From NCBI GenBank assembly GCA_963921425.1, contig OY992838.1, positions 5,580,001 to 5,644,000 on the forward strand: 64,000 nt of DNA. The letters are read 5' to 3'. This document shows, in pieces, positions 1-14,404 of this stretch; position 1 is the first letter of the stretch, and each line of letters opens with the position of its first letter. This DNA is from Dryas octopetala. Lineage: Eukaryota > Streptophyta > Magnoliopsida > Rosales > Rosaceae. A program made the position numbers and the translations under genes. The notes below the pieces were generated by a model that did no database searches, had not been told where the DNA came from, and saw only the letters and a program-made list of their open reading frames with translations.

Positions 1-180
1 TTTGAAAACATATCTCCTTCCTTCCATACACAATATATATGTTGTCAGATTATATATTTAAACTATGTTACCGAATAGTTCGATAAAAAAATATTACCCT
101 AATTTGAAAGTGCGAACAAAATGTGGGATATGTAGTAATAGTAGCAGAATTAATTCATTAATTAATTTATCAAATTGTAC

Positions 181-1289
181 CTTTAGCCAAGAGGGTACAT
201 TGCTTCTGTAACCTGTTGCTAAGACAATGGCATCAAAGCTCTCCGTTCGTCCATCAACAAATTCTATAGCATGGCGTTTTAGCTTCTTGATGGCTGGACA
301 TACCTACAATATAATATAAATGAGAAAATCAGGGTTTGAAAATAATTAATTCTACTTGTGATGAAGAAATGGATTTCATCGACTTAATCAATAATGAATT
401 AAATTAAGGGATAAGTGAACTATTATTAGGGAGCGAGTGTCATATTTATAGATTGTGAAACTATGAATTAGTACAACATTCATACATAATTTTACAGGCG
501 TTCAAATTTTCAATCAAAAACAACAATATCGTATTGTCTGAAAAAAGAAAATTACTCTACTCTTTGTATCTAAGGCATCGAAAAGAAAATCTAGGTAGCC
601 ATCATTAAAAAAAGTAGTGGCAAAGAGGAAATAAAAAGTAAAAGAAAAAATAATAAAAGGTGAGAGTATAGGCTGTATAGCTAATTTGACTTGATGGAAA
701 GGGTAGTACCTGAATGTCTCCACTTTTGATCTTGGCGAGGGTCCCAACGTCCAAAACGGGGGTCTTTCCTGAGAGATTCTTGAGCTCCAAGGGACCCAAG
801 TGCGGCCGGTCTAATCCGAGCCGCGAGGTGTCCCCCAGCAGCAGCCACGACACCACCAGCAGAAAACGATCCACAAGGGACATGGGCAGCCACTTGAGCA
901 ACCACATGGACAGCCCGAAAGTCGATTTTCCCAGCATCTCTCGTGGTAGGACGTGCACCTATTCAATCAAACCCCCCAAAAATGAAATTAAAGTTACATC
1001 ACTAACACACCAACAACCCTCAAAAGGAACTCTGGAAAAGGTGACCAAAATTAACATGGGGGAGCTGATGTGTGTGCCCCATTCATAGCTTTGGAAAATC
1101 AAAAGGATATGTATGATTATGAGTCATGAGTTATTAAAGGAAAAAAAAAACTTTAGGACTGAAATGTAGTTACGGGAGCGCACACACAATATATACATTT
1201 TTTTTTTTTTTTTCAGGTTATGACTATCTGATTAATGTTACACACGCAGACTTGGGAGTCCCAAGAAAGTGAAAAAAGACGAAGGAATT

Positions 1290-1321
<32 letters not shown>

Positions 1322-2374
1322 TGTTGACAAACCAGTCTATGTTGTATATCATATTATATATATATATGCTCCAATTTATAAAAGATACAGCAACAGAACC
1401 AATTTCTGAAAATGGGTTTTTCTCATAAATATATAGTATATATAATTTTCTGTTTAAAAGTCTTTAGGACAAGAATTTTGAAAAGCAGTTGTGTAATTTA
1501 ACTAGAAAAATACAGAAACTTGTGTAGAAGTCGTTCAATATCTCTAAAAATCTAAAACAGAAGGGCAAAAACCTTAGAAAACTTTGATGGCATTTGTAGA
1601 GGGAGAGAGGGAAAGAGAGAGAGAGCTTACTGTATCTCTGACCACAAGAGAAGGCCTAGCATTATGGTTGCAGAGATCCAAACAAACCTCCATGCCCGAA
1701 TTACCACAACCAACCACCAAGACCTTCTTCCCTCTAAACTGCTCTCCACTCTTATAAAAACTGGTGTGGCGGATGGGCCCACCGAAGTCTCCCATTCCCT
1801 CGAGCTTGGGCACCACCGCCTCGGCATTCTCCCCCGTGGCGGCAATCAGCCACCGGCACACGTACTCCGTCTCGTCCCCGGGCTTGGGCCCTTTGGTCCG
1901 CACGCGCCAGAACCCGAGCGTGGGGTCGAACTCGGCAATGGAGACGGCCTGGTTGAACCGGGGCTGGATATCGAAGAGGGAAGCGTAGTTCTCGAGGTAG
2001 TGGATGAATTGTTGCTTGGTCGGGTAAGTTGGGAAATCCGCGGGGAAAGGCATCAAGGGGAGCTCGCAGAATTGCTTCGGTAAGTGCAGACGGAGGCGAT
2101 CGTAGGTCTTCAGCTGCCACAGCGACGCTATGCAGTTGGATCTCTCCAGAATCACACTTGGCACCCCCTTTTTCTTCAGGCACGCCGCTGTGGCCAGCCC
2201 TGACGGACCTGCACCCACGATCACCGGCCCCGGCACGCACACCACGTGTCGGGAAAACGACGTCGTGGGTGCAGAACTCCTCGTCGTGCACGACTTGTTA
2301 TGGAGGATCATACTTTCAATGAAAATAGGATCATGGGCTTGCTTGCCTTGGATTTCCCTGACGGAGAAGTCCAT
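181..2374 (-). CDS. YUC6: YUCCA6-like flavin-containing monooxygenase, 3' end outside window
   Basis: Converts indole-3-pyruvate to indole-3-acetic acid (auxin) with FAD and NADPH. Visible exons are 1631-2374, 710-958 and 181-303; all junctions are GT/AG and in phase 0, giving 372 residues of a protein usually about 420-430 long, so one last exon lies left of the window. The FAD motif GAGPSG is at residues 54-59, the NADPH motif GCGNSG at 222-227, and the [11 protein letters not shown] signature is near the end of the third exon. The start at 2374 is the first in-frame ATG, and the N terminus [15 protein letters not shown] resembles Arabidopsis YUC6 more than other YUCCAs as I remember them; exon 2 ([31 protein letters not shown]) agrees. 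The nearest gene to the right is about 18 kb away. The family is certain; the subtype rests on remembered sequences. Confidence 0.93.
1290..1321. repeat. (CA)n(TA)n microsatellite in YUC6 intron 1
   Basis: A CA run passes directly into a TA run inside the intron between the first and second YUC6 exons. Nothing suggests a function. Confidence 0.85.
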
Positions 2375-2774
2375 GATGGGACAACAATGCAAAAAACTTG
2401 AACGAGAATATGTGAGGGTGTGGAAGTGTGTGTCTCTTAGATGGGAGACTGTATTTGGAGTAGTGATTTAGTGGCCAATTTGATGTATGTTTCTCTCTCT
2501 TAATTATCTAATTCAGAGGGGGATTAAGATTAGGCTCGTGAGGGAATTCCTTGAATTTTGGAGTGGATTAAGAGGGTCTTATCCATTTGTGAGGAATGAG
2601 TAATCCGTGTTTTTTTTTTTTTTTCTAATCTTTATTTCTTCTTCTCTCTGTGTTGTGTTGTTCAATGGGGAAGGGGGGGTTTAAGCGGAGGAATGAGCAA
2701 CAACTACGGGACTAAATCAGCATTCAACACAACGAAAGAGAGAGAGAGAGAGAGGGTGATATGTCTATTGACTC

Positions 2775-2782
2775 TATTTATA
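2775..2782 (-). promoter_or_regulatory. Candidate TATA box of the YUC6-like gene
   Basis: TATAAATA on the minus strand about 400 bases upstream of the start codon. A GA/CT microsatellite (2736-2754) follows it and would lie in the 5' leader, where CT-rich tracts are common in plants. No transcript start is known, so this is inferred from position alone. Confidence 0.35.
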
Positions 2783-4750
2783 TTCCTTATTGTTCTCCTG
2801 CAAGAATTTATATGTGAGGATGGCAAAGTGGTAAAGTGACGTAACGCAAGTGGGGACATCATATATGTTAATATTTTAATGCATATATTTTGAAAGGAAT
2901 TTTCTTTTTGAAGATTTTTGTATGTTATTTTATTAGACTAATAAATTTGAACTCAAAGATACCGACACATATAATATGTAATTATCTTTGTAACTATAAG
3001 ATCTTGACCAATTTAATTTTTACTACTCGAGTAAATTCTTTTTCGCTATTAAATATGTTTATATGTAATACACTGTTCATATGGTAGACAAACTCTATTA
3101 TTTAGCAAAAGATATATGCATATACTTTTTTATGTAAGTTAAAAACGATACTCAAGCGACTCAAGCCCATATGTAAACTCACTTTAAGCCTAGCAAAAAA
3201 CAATAAAATGAAACGCGCTTTATTAACTTATCATCAAAACTAAGGTGATTAGAAGTATGAGTGGTAGTGAATTATTGAATATTAGTCCTAAAAGGACATC
3301 AATTCTTCGACAAAATCCTAAAATGATCCGAGTTATGATAAGTAGTCACTAATCCAGATGATTAGCAACTAGCGAATGATTTTGATTGGATAATATGGAT
3401 CGGACCAACTTGGGCCTTGGGCGGGTGGAGTATGAATTGTAACCAAGATGTCATCCACAAACATTAGGATATTTTACATCATGTGCATGGTTGAACTGTA
3501 ATCATGGATATTAAAGTAGCTTCAGGTAGCTATATATAAGCAAAAAAAGAGGTTTTCAAAATAATTAAAAATCAAATTACTTGATTGCAAAATTTGAAAT
3601 TCCATTTGAGTAGATTTGGATTGGGAATTAAAAAAAAAATTGGATTGGGTAGTAAACCAGAAGTTGTTTCAGTTGAAAATTTCAAAGCATGTCGAACTAG
3701 AATTCTATGGTATGCATGACTCTTTTTTTTTTTTTTTAATCATACTAGAATGGGAGTACTGGAGTAGGTTAGCATTTTATGGTCAAAAATTGGAATTAAT
3801 GGTGCGAACAACAATATGATGGTAGTGATGACAAAGAGAGTGGTACGTAAGTGTCAGTATTGAGGTTGAAAAATGTTAATTTTTCAATTTCTTGATCAAT
3901 TCTTTTGTGAGATTCGTCATGTTAATTATGAGTGTTACATAAGACTCAATTATGCGAGAGAAATGAAAAATTATAAATCAAAAATAATTAAGAAGGTTAG
4001 GAAAAATTGTAAATCAAAAGATGGTAAGTACAAATTTATATATTAATAAATTCAATTTTTAATTTCAACATAAACCCAATTTATTTTTATGCATGTCAAA
4101 TTCGATCACAATATTTTTCACCTTAGATCATGTTACTCATACTTTTTACCTTATGTCATGTTGAACTATATTGTTGTTTTGTGATTATTAAAGGTAACAC
4201 TGATAAAAGATCTAATAAGTACCCAATACACAATCCAAAGAAATGAATCTTAGTAAAAAAGAAAATAAAAAGAACTCAATATCTTTTTTGTTTCTTATAT
4301 GGGTAAGAGATTTGAACTTGAAATGAGTACAACTAAACCAATAATTAGTTGGTAAAAATCCAATATTAATTAGTAAACTATAACTACATGAACCTAATTA
4401 TCTCTTAATATTATAGATAATTATCTTAAAGTCCACTTTTGGACGGTCATTCACTTTCCAACCCGGTTGTATAAATTAGATTTGTAGTGATAGAATTAGA
4501 GCATCCAACCCAAAATCAATTGGCAATAGGTGGAGAGGCCCAAGACTTATAAGCACATATGCTAATTAAGCTCTAGTTTTCCAATGTGAAACTTTTCTGT
4601 TAACATATGGATCTCAAAGAAGTTGGATCATATTTCAACTTTCTATCTAAATTAAATCTGAAGGTTTACTGGTGAGATTGAAAGCTATAAAAAATGTTCT
4701 CATTTTGGTTTTAAAAGTGATACATTTTATTTATATTTAAATGCCTGGAA
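2783..4750. other. Intergenic, no gene seen
   Basis: AT-rich DNA with stops in all frames and homopolymer A/T runs. No coding signature, structured RNA or clear transposon end was recognised. Confidence 0.6.
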
Positions 4751-5360
4751 ATTATTTGGTTATTGTTATTGTAGAGTAGACATGGACAATTATTGTTACT
4801 ATCATACAGTGACAATTATTGTTACTGTGGGCGCGATCTGGAGGTGCTAGGTGCGATTTGAAACAATAACAATTATTGTTAATGTCAAGTAGTAACTATC
4901 TTCTCATGATAGTTACTATCATACAGTGGCAATTATTGTCACTGTGGGCGCGACATGGAGGTATTGGGCGCGATTTGGAAGTACAGGGCAATTGTTACTC
5001 TCGATTAGTAACTATATAGTAACAATAATATTAATGTTATAAATTGTTACTATTCTATAGTAACAATTATATTTACTATTAAAACGCAAAAGATTAAGTT
5101 ATGGATGTGACTCCCTCGTCTTAATTTTTTGTGTTTTATGTTGGTTATTAGTGTTTAACATGTTACTGCTACATTTACAACTAATTTATTAATTGATTTG
5201 TAATTGTTATTATTCTATAGTAACAATAATATTAATGTTATGAATTGTTATTATTCGATGGTAACAATTATAATTACTATTAAAAATCAAAAGATTAAGT
5301 TATGAATGTGACTCCCTCATCTTGATTTTTTATTTTTTATGTTGGTTATTATTTAAAATG
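4751..5360. repeat. Two nested direct-repeat pairs
   Basis: A block containing ATACAGTG, CAATTATTGT and GTGGGCGCGA occurs at about 4799 and 4916 (period about 117). A second block, with AACAATAATATTAATGTTAT followed by CAAAAGATTAAGTTATG and a GTGACTCCCTC segment, occurs at about 5021 and 5222 (period about 201). Copies are diverged. It may be the inside of an old non-autonomous transposon, but no terminal repeats were found. Confidence 0.6.
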
Positions 5361-8300
5361 TTTATCGAATGAAAAATACTTAAATTATGAATTTTTTTTT
5401 TTGTTTATGTACCAATTGGCACTAAAATGAAAAAAAAAAAAAAAAAAGACATTTTAAAATACTGTAGCATGCTACAGTAACAGCGTCAAGCATCGGGTTT
5501 TTAAAAGTTGGCTGCTACAGTAGTTTACTGTAGAGGTGGGCCGGATAAATAGTAAATTTTTAAAAATAGACTTTAAAAAAAAAAACCCTAATATTAATCT
5601 TCAAGCATATATAGACACTTAATCATTAGAAATTATCAACAAATTTGTGGAAACCAGGCCCATACAATTATTAGTGACCCGGACGTACGAATTAGAGGGC
5701 CACCCTTGAAAACAATGCAGGTGGTTATTTATCAACTTCTCTTCAAAACAAATCATATCGATCGACATTCATTGGTGACTATGGACTCTCCTGCTTCAAT
5801 GGAAGTAGATTCTTGGCATATTTTTCTCCCCGGCCCCCTTTTTTCTCATATTTTGATTGATTCTTGAGAACAATTGTGATCGTTTTTACATCGGCTAGTT
5901 TTTGAAGTTTGCCCTCTAATCACCATTAGTGTTCGATTATATGTGATCTGTACCATCTCATGAAAATGATGCATTGATGTTTCATTTATTCATAGTTTGA
6001 TCTCATATATACCATAAGTAATTACAATGTATGTATATAAATTTAGAGTAATAGTTGTTGTTAGATAATATGACATAACTGTTGTCTAGAGTGAATCAGA
6101 ACCACATATTCAAATATGATTTCAGTCATTTGTATATATTAACAACTTAATCAACATAACATGGTAAATTGTCTAGTAAGGTAACATTGTCATATATATA
6201 TATATATATATATAACACTTAATAAATCTCTAAAAAAAAAATTATTGAGTGGGATTCCTTTAATAAGAAACAAAAAGGACTGCATGTGGGCTATATTCTC
6301 AACGGGGTTTAATAATCCAAATCGTTCATTTCTGAGGTTTTTATTCAAGAATCAATCAAATCGAAAATTATATAATTATCTAAATATGACCAAATAAATT
6401 AACTAATATAATATTACTGATAAACACTAAAATATTGGTGATGATATCCAAATGATCAAACGAGTTATGATATTACTGATTTTTTACGTGTACGATTCGT
6501 AAATTAAATTATAAAAATTAGACTATTTAGATGATTGAACAATATTTCAAGATAACTCCAACTATTATACATGCAATCCCTTTTGCTTCTTATTAAAAAA
6601 AAAAAAATCCCTCCCTTAAGAAGAGGACCCATATAGAATATATATTTATCTATCAGCTTTGTTTTTTTAGATTGTAATCATTATACCTATGATATGATGG
6701 TGAAATAAATGTAGAAGAGACATGTTTTCATTTATTTCTGTTATAATCTTTTAATGACCTGGAGAGCCAAATTTATAGTATGTGCAGGAATTTATTTGAA
6801 TGTCTATGAGTAGGTGGGAATTGGAGATAGAATCTAGGGATGCTATCCTCTATGTGAACTTCTTTATGTCCGTAGTCCTGTCCATTGATGCAGTGATTGC
6901 AGTCCTTCGGGCAGGGCAGCTAGCTACCACATTGCTCATCCAAAACAATTGCTTCTCATCAACAACAATTTCGTAACATTCGCTCAATGAATTTTTTGAA
7001 GAATGTCATTTTTATTTTTATTAATTCAATGTTTGAAAATGTTAGAAACGATAGTCGGTTACGATCTATATATATTCAACTCTAATGCTTGGTTTTTTAT
7101 CTGATTTTCAGTGCTTGGTTTGATGGTTTCACCTAGTATTGAGAATCAAAATCTATTTAACTTTTAATAATACTCTTATTTATTATATATATAAATTATA
7201 ATTATTCATATGTTTTAATTTATTACACGGATGATATGGTCATTCATGAATGACCAACGGTAACTTATTCCGAAAATGTGTATATATCCCAATATGAGAA
7301 TAAAATTGTTGGAACGTGACTTTAGCAGTTAAGAAACATTTATTCTTACTCTCGAACTTTCGGGTTCAAATTTCTATCTATAAATATTGGTTCATATGAA
7401 AAAAAATCACAAATTTGAAGAGATTGCAAGAAACTTATTCAATTTATCATGAATAAGGTCCAAAATGGCTGTGATCTCCAACCTATTCTGATGGGTAGCC
7501 TTAATACATGCCATAAATTTGACCATTTTTTTTCTTTCTTCTTTTTTGTTTGTTGGGTGGAAGAAGCTAATGGCGCGTTTGGTACGAGGTAATATCATGG
7601 AACGGTGGGGACTATACACAGGTATATATATATATATATATATATGCCACCTGTTTGGTGCATGGAAAAATCGAACATGGCACCCATTAACATCTTCATT
7701 AGGAAAAATCATGTTGTGACTCGATTTAATTTGCTCCAAGCTAGACTTAGGTCATGAAAATTTAAATGGGACTTATTGAAGATGTTGATGGCCAAGAATC
7801 ACTCAACAGTCAGCAAGGTGGTCAGATATGACTATGAGAGAGTAGTTCAATCTGACTTGATTCAAATTAATGACACATTGGATATCAATTATTTTACAAG
7901 ATAAGCATCGAATGGTGAGCATGTATCAGCCAAAAAACCTTTCAATGCTCAAATCAGTATAAACGATACCAACAGTGAGTGAGAGTATGTCCTCAAAACA
8001 ATCTTAAATAATAAGTTAGGATTATAATTAGAAGAATAGACCACAAATTCGATTTCATCCGTATATACTAATAAAGACGATTGTTCTAAGTTTAGAGTTC
8101 CATGACTTCCATCTCATCATGATCAAGCTCAATACCATTATTGCAAAAAACTAAAAAAAATTTATGGTTGTGTGTATGTACATAATAGTGCTTATTGGTA
8201 TTTATGATCAACTAGTTGGCTTCATTTATCTAGAGTGTGCTTGGCTTAATAATTAGGCCAGGTTTTGTCGACCAAAAAAAAAAGGCCACGTTTTGGTGAG

Positions 8301-9717
8301 TGAGTTGGACCTATGTACATGTCACAGTCTTGAAAGATGTTTCTAAAATTTTTCAAGCCACTATGGTGGCTTGGAACTTAATAGAATGCCAAATGCAATT
8401 CAAGTTTTGAAAATTGCCTCATTAATTATTTGGTGAGGAACAAGCAACCATATTTTCTTAGAAGATATGCATCGCTATCACAACATTCATATATCATGCA
8501 TTAATATTCATATGGTTTTTTCTTCGAATGAGATTGATGTAAGATATATATATAAAAGAGAATATTGAGCGCAGAAAGTTAAACTCTTATTATTTAAGTG
8601 AAGATGAATACTTTATCATTGAAGTTACAAATCTCTTTAACTATAAAATTAACATCTTAATTCTTAAACACATCAAATTAACTTTCTTTTATTTAAAGAA
8701 AAAACCCATTTAACCTTTTCGTTAGCACTTACACAACTCAAGTAATTACCATAAAAAGCTAAAATTAATTAAAAGAAAGAAAGAGAAATGCTTACTCGCT
8801 TAGAACCTAGTTAAAAAGGAAAAGCTAGGAAGATCCATAGAATTAATCTTTACATGAACTAACAAAAATGAAAAAACCAGCCGAAAGCATAAAGTGAACA
8901 AAATAACAAGAAAAACATAAATAAATAAAAAAGAAAAAGAAAAAAGCCACATGGTGGGTATAGGCTCGCCTATCTCCAACTTAGATGGAAGAGGCCAGGA
9001 GGCCATAGCTTAGTAGCTTCTTCTTGAGCAACCAAAAACGACAACAAAAAACATTGGGAACGAGATTTTAGATCAAAAGGTTGTTACTATTTTTAGTAAT
9101 ATTCCTCTCTCCCTCTCATATGGGAACTCCAAACTCGAATCTAACCTACTCTGCTGTATAACTCTACTGCCCTATCTCTCTCTCTCTCTCTCTATATATT
9201 ATAAAGGAAGAAGAGAGAGAGAATGTTATTTAAGTTGGAATGGGGCCCATGAAAAGGAGAATGGGAAGCCCAAACCAGCCAATTATTTGGGCTTCCTTGC
9301 GCACGCGGACTCTTTCAGACCAAGACCTACTTATGTGGGCCTCGGAACCGAGTGTTTCTAATTGTTTCTAATTTTTATTAAGAGAGCAAATCGCACGCAG
9401 CTCTAGAGCGCGTCGGGAACACTCTCCTAGCTATAATACGTGAGCCAGGCAGTCAGCATCCATATATACTCACAAAATTTTAAAGGGCAGGGGTTACACA
9501 CTCGGACACTCACCAAATTGTATCCGCAGTTCTTTATTATTATTATTTTTTGATTGTTTTAAATTTTATTTATTTTTAATAAGTAAGATATTGATATATA
9601 AAATTTAGAGATAATCTAGGTGTTCAAGTTTGTATGAATGGGTGAGCTGAGTGGAGGTGGGTTGTATAATTAGGTTGGGATGTGGGCTAACTTTAGTACT
9701 TTACCTATTAAAAAAAA
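5361..9717. other. Intergenic, no gene seen
   Basis: AT-rich, with (TA)n tracts near 6191-6214 and 7622-7642, a CT tract at 9174-9193 and a perfect 20-base palindrome at 5460-5479. The stretch at 7568-7690 begins with GGCGCGTTTGGTACGAGGTA, a style common at plant MITE ends, but I could not define both ends. Around 6310-6560 there is diverged sequence like the arms of the foldback MITEs further right. Confidence 0.55.
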
Positions 9718-10123
9718 AGAACAATATTTGGGTCATTCCACTCCTAAATTTGGATTTCGGCAATGTCGGCGCATAATCGGAACCGTTCACTTTTTAGATC
9801 ATCTATTATAGATCTTCTCTACAAAAAATTAACTCAATCAGAAATCGTTTGGTTATATTACTGTTGTCAATTAAATAAAAAAAATCAACGATTTGGTAAA
9901 AAAAGCACTCTTTAATTGAAAACTATATATTTTTTTCAATTTAATTGACAACAGTTATATAATTAAACGATTTCCGATTGATTTGATTTTTTACAGAGAT
10001 GTTCTTTAATATGTTATCTAAAAAATGAACAGTTTCAATTATGCGCCGACATTGACGAAATTCGAATTTGAGAAGGTGAGGTGACCTTCAGGTACCCTCA
10101 AAGGGTGACCCAAGTATTGTTCT
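9718..10123. mobile_element. Foldback MITE with long inverted arms
   Basis: The left end AGAACAATATTTGGGTCA matches the reverse complement of the right end (AGAACAATACTTGGGTCA). The inverted similarity runs inward for roughly 190 bases per arm and includes CAATGTCGGCGCATAAT and TGTTGTCAATTAAAT in both, with an indel in the right arm. It has no coding capacity. Both flanks are A-rich, so the target duplication cannot be defined and the superfamily is open. Confidence 0.8.
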
Positions 10124-13100
10124 AAAACAAAGAACATCATGGGTACAGTCAATGCAGCTCTCTATGTACGGCACATAATTTGTCGCTAAATTTGGTGAAT
10201 GGATTTGATGGGTTTAGGCTGTTTAGCACTGTTGAATTGTATATAAGGAATTCTAAATTTGGTGGAGTTGAGTGTCTAACATAATTTGTGAGATATTAAT
10301 TAAAAAATATCATATACAAATTAGATACATATATTGACAATTAACAATCATTTACATATAATAAATGATTGAAATTCAAATTTATTCACAACTGATAATC
10401 ACTAAAGTGCACGTGAACGAAACATCTAAAATAAAGCCGACAAAGTAATCTAACATCTAAAATATCTAATCAACACTTTTACTGGCGAGATTGTAATCCC
10501 CACGCGCGCCTTCCATTCTCTGAGCTTCAAGCTTTCTCGAACAAATATTTGTGTGGCAAAGGATACAAATTGGAATTTTGGGTGCGTGTGGCATGCCTAA
10601 TCAAATACTCACCTTTACTCATTCGATTACTTAACTATGCCAACTTTACCTAAGAAATTGATTTGTTTGATAACTTTAACAACATTGAAAGCCTCTATAG
10701 TTTATACATACCACTTGCCGCTGCAAAAATAACACACTTTTTTTTATTGATGCATATATATCTTCATTGGTCATCATAAATTGCATATCTTATACATATA
10801 GCCCACATGAAATCTAATGATGGATACACACCATAATGCTCTTTTTTCTTTTGCTCTAAATTAGAAGCTTCATGACATATCTCCATCATGTAATCTGATT
10901 TGCATTTTGTAGTTGGTTCCAATTAACAAGTCCTTACCACTTAAGAACCTTGCAATTTACTTTAGCACTTGGACATTTTTTTTAGTCGATCTATAGTACG
11001 TAGTCAACCCATTATGATTTTACAAGATATTTTCTTGGTTAAATGATGTTAATGCATCTAGTAGGGTAGTAAAAGAGGGTGATTTGATCATAATATTCAA
11101 GCATAAATTAAGCGATCATTAGGTTGGTTTAGGCTACAATCGGCATCAAAACAAGAAATTGGAAGGATCAAAAGAAGGATTATCTTTAATTAACACCACA
11201 TAAACTTGCACACTTTAGAAAGCACCCACACCGGCCTGGTTCCACTTCCACTAGCCTATCTTTGCTTATAATGTTGGACATTCTTCAACTTTTCCTAAAT
11301 TCATATGATAGGTTTTGTAGTAGTCAGCCACCAAATTCTCATAAAGAAGGTGATCCTAGCTATCATGTTTGTTAAAGATCAACCTATCATCATGCCTCTT
11401 TAGATATATATTTAAATGAAAAAAAATACATATATAGGAATTTTTGAAATTAGAACTCAACAACTTAATTACTCCATTAAAAAAAAAATCCACAGAGACA
11501 TACATATATGATATATATATATATATATATCTACCTTAATAAAGCAAAAATATATCATGATAACAACACGAGTCTCACATAATCGTCTGATACATTTGGG
11601 ATGTGCAATGTATAAACACATGGCCAATCTTTTTTTGTAAGCCGATCGATTTTCAAGAATGAGTTCTATTCACGAGTTGATCATGGTGCCAAAGCATATG
11701 TAAAACAATGATGAGTGTTCAGTTCATGTTGTGTGACGTACTATAAACATATGGCCTGACATCCTTTTCTTATTAGTCGGTTTTCAATCAAAGTGAACAA
11801 GAATGGATGAAGGGAAAATTTTGTAATTTCCTTGATTTATTTTATTCATTTTTGTTTCCTTGGAGATATATGGAAAGGGACAAGCTAGCTAGCTTTGTTG
11901 AGTCATGAATTAATACAATAAATGAAATGGCAGTGAGCCAATTAGCCAAAGGTCTTTCTTGCAACTATATCCCCTGTTTGCTATAGCTTGTTTTCTTCTT
12001 CTGCTCCTTAGTCTCACTGCTTTCATAATCAGAATTGCACTCCAAATCCAAATAGAAAAAAGTAAAAATTGAATGCATCATCAAAACTCAACTCCAAAAT
12101 AAGCATGTGTAAAAAAATGAAAAATTAGTACTTACATCCATAATTATCCATTGAAAATCAAGGCCGGCGTGCACAAATTGGTACTTTAACATACCCTAGA
12201 TTGTTGCTTAAGTTGACATTATTTATCTTTTGTACGTGTTTCTTTAATTAGACATATAATTAAACCACAAGCATTATGGGGATGATCCTATAAAATTCTG
12301 CTATTATTAGTTTAGTATTAGTAAGTTGTGCTATGGATATGTTAATAAATCCAACCTAATCATCATGAAATTAAGTGGGGACGTGAGGAAAAGTGGGAAA
12401 TTAAAGCAACTCATCACTTTGGAAGTAGTTAATTAAATAATTAACAAAATTTAAGCACTCAAACATGAATAATTTAGTATATAATATGTTAATGGGAAAG
12501 ATGGTATATATATAGTGTGAGAATTTGGCACAATCAGAAGGTGTAAAGCTGAAAGTAACTTCACTGTGAAGTTAATTTGGATCCATTTGAATTGCCGTTT
12601 TAATTAAAGCACAATTAGAGACTGATCGAGAAAAAGGATTTTATAGGGCTAGCTTTGCATAATTTTTAAATTGGCATTCTTTAATCTTTTCTGGGCTTTC
12701 TTTGCTTTGGCTTTCTGAAAGTGCTCTGCATCAGAAAAGCAAAGTGAACAATTCACATTTGAGGAAGTTAACAGGCAATGCAAAAGAACCATATATAAAA
12801 TTCATCTGTTCTGTCTTGACTTGTAGTGATAAAGGTGATTTATAGTGTAAATCCAGAAAGAAGTTAAATGTCCTCTTCTTCTGCAGAACCTGTTTAAATC
12901 CTTAGTGGATGATCCATGTAAGACTTGCATTCCAAGCTTTATATTTATTTTAAATTTTAATACTCACACTTAACTGTTTGATACCAACCTGTAAAGCCAA
13001 GAAGTCCATGCATATATAGTTACTTAATATCAGTTGATCTGCTTTGATCTTAAGCACCTTTTCTTTATGGAAATATGCAAACTATTAAACAAACAAGTAG

Positions 13101-14404
13101 CTTCCATACTTTCCTCCACATGTAATTTGGCTTTTCTCCCACTGTGATTTCTGTTTTTAGTAATGCATGCAGTTGAATATTCATGAGTTCCATAGAGGGC
13201 GGTGCATGTTTAATTTCTTTAAGATCGAATATGCTGCCACACAGCCACAGTATGATTTGATCATCTATATGCTTTTGTCCATGTGGACTTTTGTCCACAT
13301 GAAAAGCTAATGAGGGTTCCTAGCTAGCTCTCACCCTGATGATTGCAAACTTCCAATTTAATAAGTTCAAATGAGAGCTTTTTAAACCCTTTTTTAAACC
13401 AATAAACACTTTATATTCCATCAAGCATCATTGTGCTGAAGTGATGTATCTATTTGATAGAGACTACCTTGATATGAGAAGCAAAATAGACACATACATA
13501 TAAATAAAGTACATTTGAGGTGCTGAATTCGTATCACGGATGTGAGATATTGTTTAAACACTCATACAATACTTCAACATTACTTGTCTCGCATAAATGT
13601 TGTCTCACATTTCGCAATAAAGAAAAACTATGTATTTCATGAAGAGATAAATAGTGGTGTTTGCTCTATATTGTACTTTAATGATCCAAATTGTTTATTT
13701 CTTAAGATATCATTAAAGCATCCTTCTGCAAAAAAAATTAAAGGCCGGCAAACTCTTGAAAGCTAGAGAGCAGCAACAGTCCACAAGGCATGGTTTTGAG
13801 CATAGCCTTTTGTGGAATTGGATCAATGTGACTTCATGACTATATTAATTTCTACCACTCCCTCCATGGAGCAACTATATATAAGTTTAAGAGACAGAGA
13901 AATGGAGAATCAGTGTGGGTCATGCCCTCCCACTCCTAAGTCATACATTTAAACTCTTAACACTCCAAGGACCTCCATAGCAATTCATTCAAATGCTTGA
14001 TTAGACAGTTGTGGGGATGGATGCAACTTTCCCTTGATTTAAAGCGCATTAATCCACACCACAATACCCCTTTTATTAAATTAATTAAATCAACTAGTAT
14101 CCCACTAATTTCAAAATGTAATTAATTTATAAACTCATGATCAGGCATGGCAAGGTGTCAAGAGATAATATTTTCCAAGGCATAATGCAACCATTGGATT
14201 ATCTCAAAGATGCTTATTCCAAAGAAGCAGTTAGCAGCTACCTATAGGATTATATTACACCAATTGCTTTTCCATAGCCTCAACTAAGAAAATAAAAAAG
14301 AAATATATCATGTATAATATATATAACATCCAATAATAGGCCGGTTGGAATTAGAACTAAACATCTAATCAGTATTATTTACATGCATATATATAATATA
14401 AATG
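10124..14404. other. Intergenic, no gene seen
   Basis: AT-rich with short TA tracts (about 11505-11530). No frame with domain signatures, no tRNA-like cloverleaf and no clear transposon ends were noticed. An undetected small RNA locus cannot be excluded. Confidence 0.55.

Noticed and set aside
714-1088. 124-codon plus-strand frame
   Set aside because: Antisense to YUC6 exon 2 and intron; composition follows the exon on the other strand.
1664-2322. Open frames on the plus strand across YUC6 exon 1
   Set aside because: They are antisense shadows of the GC-rich exon; no family signature.
7355-7380. GGTTCAAATTTC as a tRNA T-arm
   Set aside because: No surrounding cloverleaf; this phrase is common in plant repeats.
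12655-12765. Imperfect hairpin considered as a microRNA precursor
   Set aside because: Short, mismatched stem and no match to plant microRNAs I know.
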